A DNA stretch of 14,093 bases from Micrococcales bacterium (GTDB taxonomy: Bacteria; Actinomycetota; Actinomycetes; Actinomycetales; Dermatophilaceae), in contig PMJN01000029.1 of assembly GCA_003157445.1 (NCBI GenBank), forward strand, positions 1 through 14,093, in the 5' to 3' direction. Below are positions 13,480-14,093 of the stretch, piece after piece. The position numbers were made by a program, and so were the translations under genes. Below the pieces are notes generated by a model that did not search any database, was not told the DNA's origin, and worked only from the letters and a program-made list of their open reading frames with translations. The first letter of the stretch is position 1, and each line of letters starts with the position of its first letter.

Positions 13480-14093
13480 GCCACGTACTCGCGGCTGACG
13501 GTGGACCATATGGAGTCAAACCAACGCTGGAATTGCTCGACGTACACGGCACCTGTGCTGTCGGCCCCAGTCGATGCCTGGTGTAGCAATACCGCGTCCT
13601 TCCCGGTCAGGTCCCACATGTCCTCCGTCTCTCCACCGATGGACACGGCGTGACGATCGACGGGATATAGCCCGAAGAACACTTCGTCACCGTTAAGGAT
13701 GTAGGCCTTGAACAGTGGAGCCACACTGTGGCAACGGATCTGGACGCTCGCTTGCTCGACCAAGCCGAGCGAACCCAGCTCCTCGACGGAATGCGTGAGG
13801 GCTCCCAAACTCCGGTCAGCAATACGTGCAGCCCGCTTACGGAAGGCGGGCGAATCCTCCAAGTCTTCGACGCGACAAGGAAGCGCCCACGGGCGCTGAG
13901 AGTCCGGAAATAGGATCCGAACGGCGATCGACTTCGGACTAAGCCGCCCAGCTCGTACGTGGTCGAGCGGTTCCTGCATGGCACCGACCAGGGTCTCGCC
14001 GGACAAGCCCGCAAAGTCGACCGTCACATGGTCCGCCTTGAACGCACGCTCGACGTGAGGTCGCAGCTCGACGGGACGCTCTGACCGTGCGCG
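13476..14093 (-). CDS. Probable transcriptional regulator, C-terminal ligand-binding part (runs off right edge)
   Basis: The frame enters from the right edge and continues for 205 codons to TGA 13478-13476, so the N-terminus lies outside the window. Visible sequence includes VELRPHVERAFKADHVTVDF, GLSGETLVGAMQEPLDHVRA, SIAVRILFPDSQRPWALPCR, VAPLFKAYILNGDEVFFGLY and a C-terminal EQFQRWFDSIW. This matches my recollection of actinobacterial proteins of GntR-like or other winged-helix type in which a DNA-binding domain precedes this region, often next to a HAD phosphatase gene; the DNA-binding part itself cannot be seen here. The four-base overlap with the HAD gene indicates one operon. GTG 14027 is an internal codon, not the start, because coding clearly continues upstream. 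Confidence 0.6.
   Translation of the reverse strand, partial: RARSERPVELRPHVERAFKADHVTVDFAGLSGETLVGAMQEPLDHVRAGRLSPKSIAVRILFPDSQRPWALPCRVEDLEDSPAFRKRAARIADRSLGALTHSVEELGSLGLVEQASVQIRCHSVAPLFKAYILNGDEVFFGLYPVDRHAVSIGGETEDMWDLTGKDAVLLHQASTGADSTGAVYVEQFQRWFDSIWSTVSREYVA

Overview
The window is high-GC DNA that reads as an accessory region of an actinobacterium (Actinomycetota). The evidence is a DUF2510 + DUF4190 membrane protein, a GPP34 (GOLPH3-like) gene remnant, a Wag31/Scy-like coiled-coil protein, a DUF1778/GNAT toxin-antitoxin pair, frequent GTG/TTG starts and a tRNA-Ala type attachment site. The genus cannot be fixed from the sequence. Many genes are truncated or frameshifted, so this is either a decaying island or an assembly with indel errors. 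No search or computation was run; all family calls come from reading motifs.

Layout. 1-457 (-): end of a PAS-domain sensor protein running off the left edge. 733-1291 (-): GPP34 pseudogene. About 1720-1975: strikingly AT-rich leader. 1976-2146 (+): a 56-residue secreted peptide precursor whose predicted mature part is three S(A/S)RWS pentapeptides at an exact ten-residue period; this is the most novel item. 2700-3170 (+): coiled-coil protein lacking its usual N-terminus. 3267-3473 (+): possible phage-type remnant. About 3590-4313 (+): broken PAS protein, cut off by an integrase tail.

4314-6341 is a tandem attachment-site zone. Two imperfect copies of a block of about 150 bp, each an integrase 3' end, a hairpin and the 3' half of a tRNA-Ala(TGC) gene on the minus strand, bracket 1.9 kb holding an intact TacA/TacT-like toxin-antitoxin pair. 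The second copy is preceded by the C-terminal catalytic part of a tyrosine integrase.

6469-11874 is bracketed by a second, different direct repeat (about 130 bp). Inside are an SGNH-hydrolase lipoprotein (+), a frameshifted HNH endonuclease (+) running into a convergent DUF2510/DUF4190 gene (-), a small hypothetical ORF (+), a two-TM protein (-) and a three-gene membrane cassette (+) whose last gene is cut by the repeat. Just outside the right copy stands a large hairpin (11882-11950).

11997-14093 is all on the minus strand: a small two-TM protein, about 400 bases without a recognisable gene, and then a translationally coupled pair, a probable transcriptional regulator (running off the right edge) followed by a HAD-superfamily phosphatase. 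This pair looks intact.
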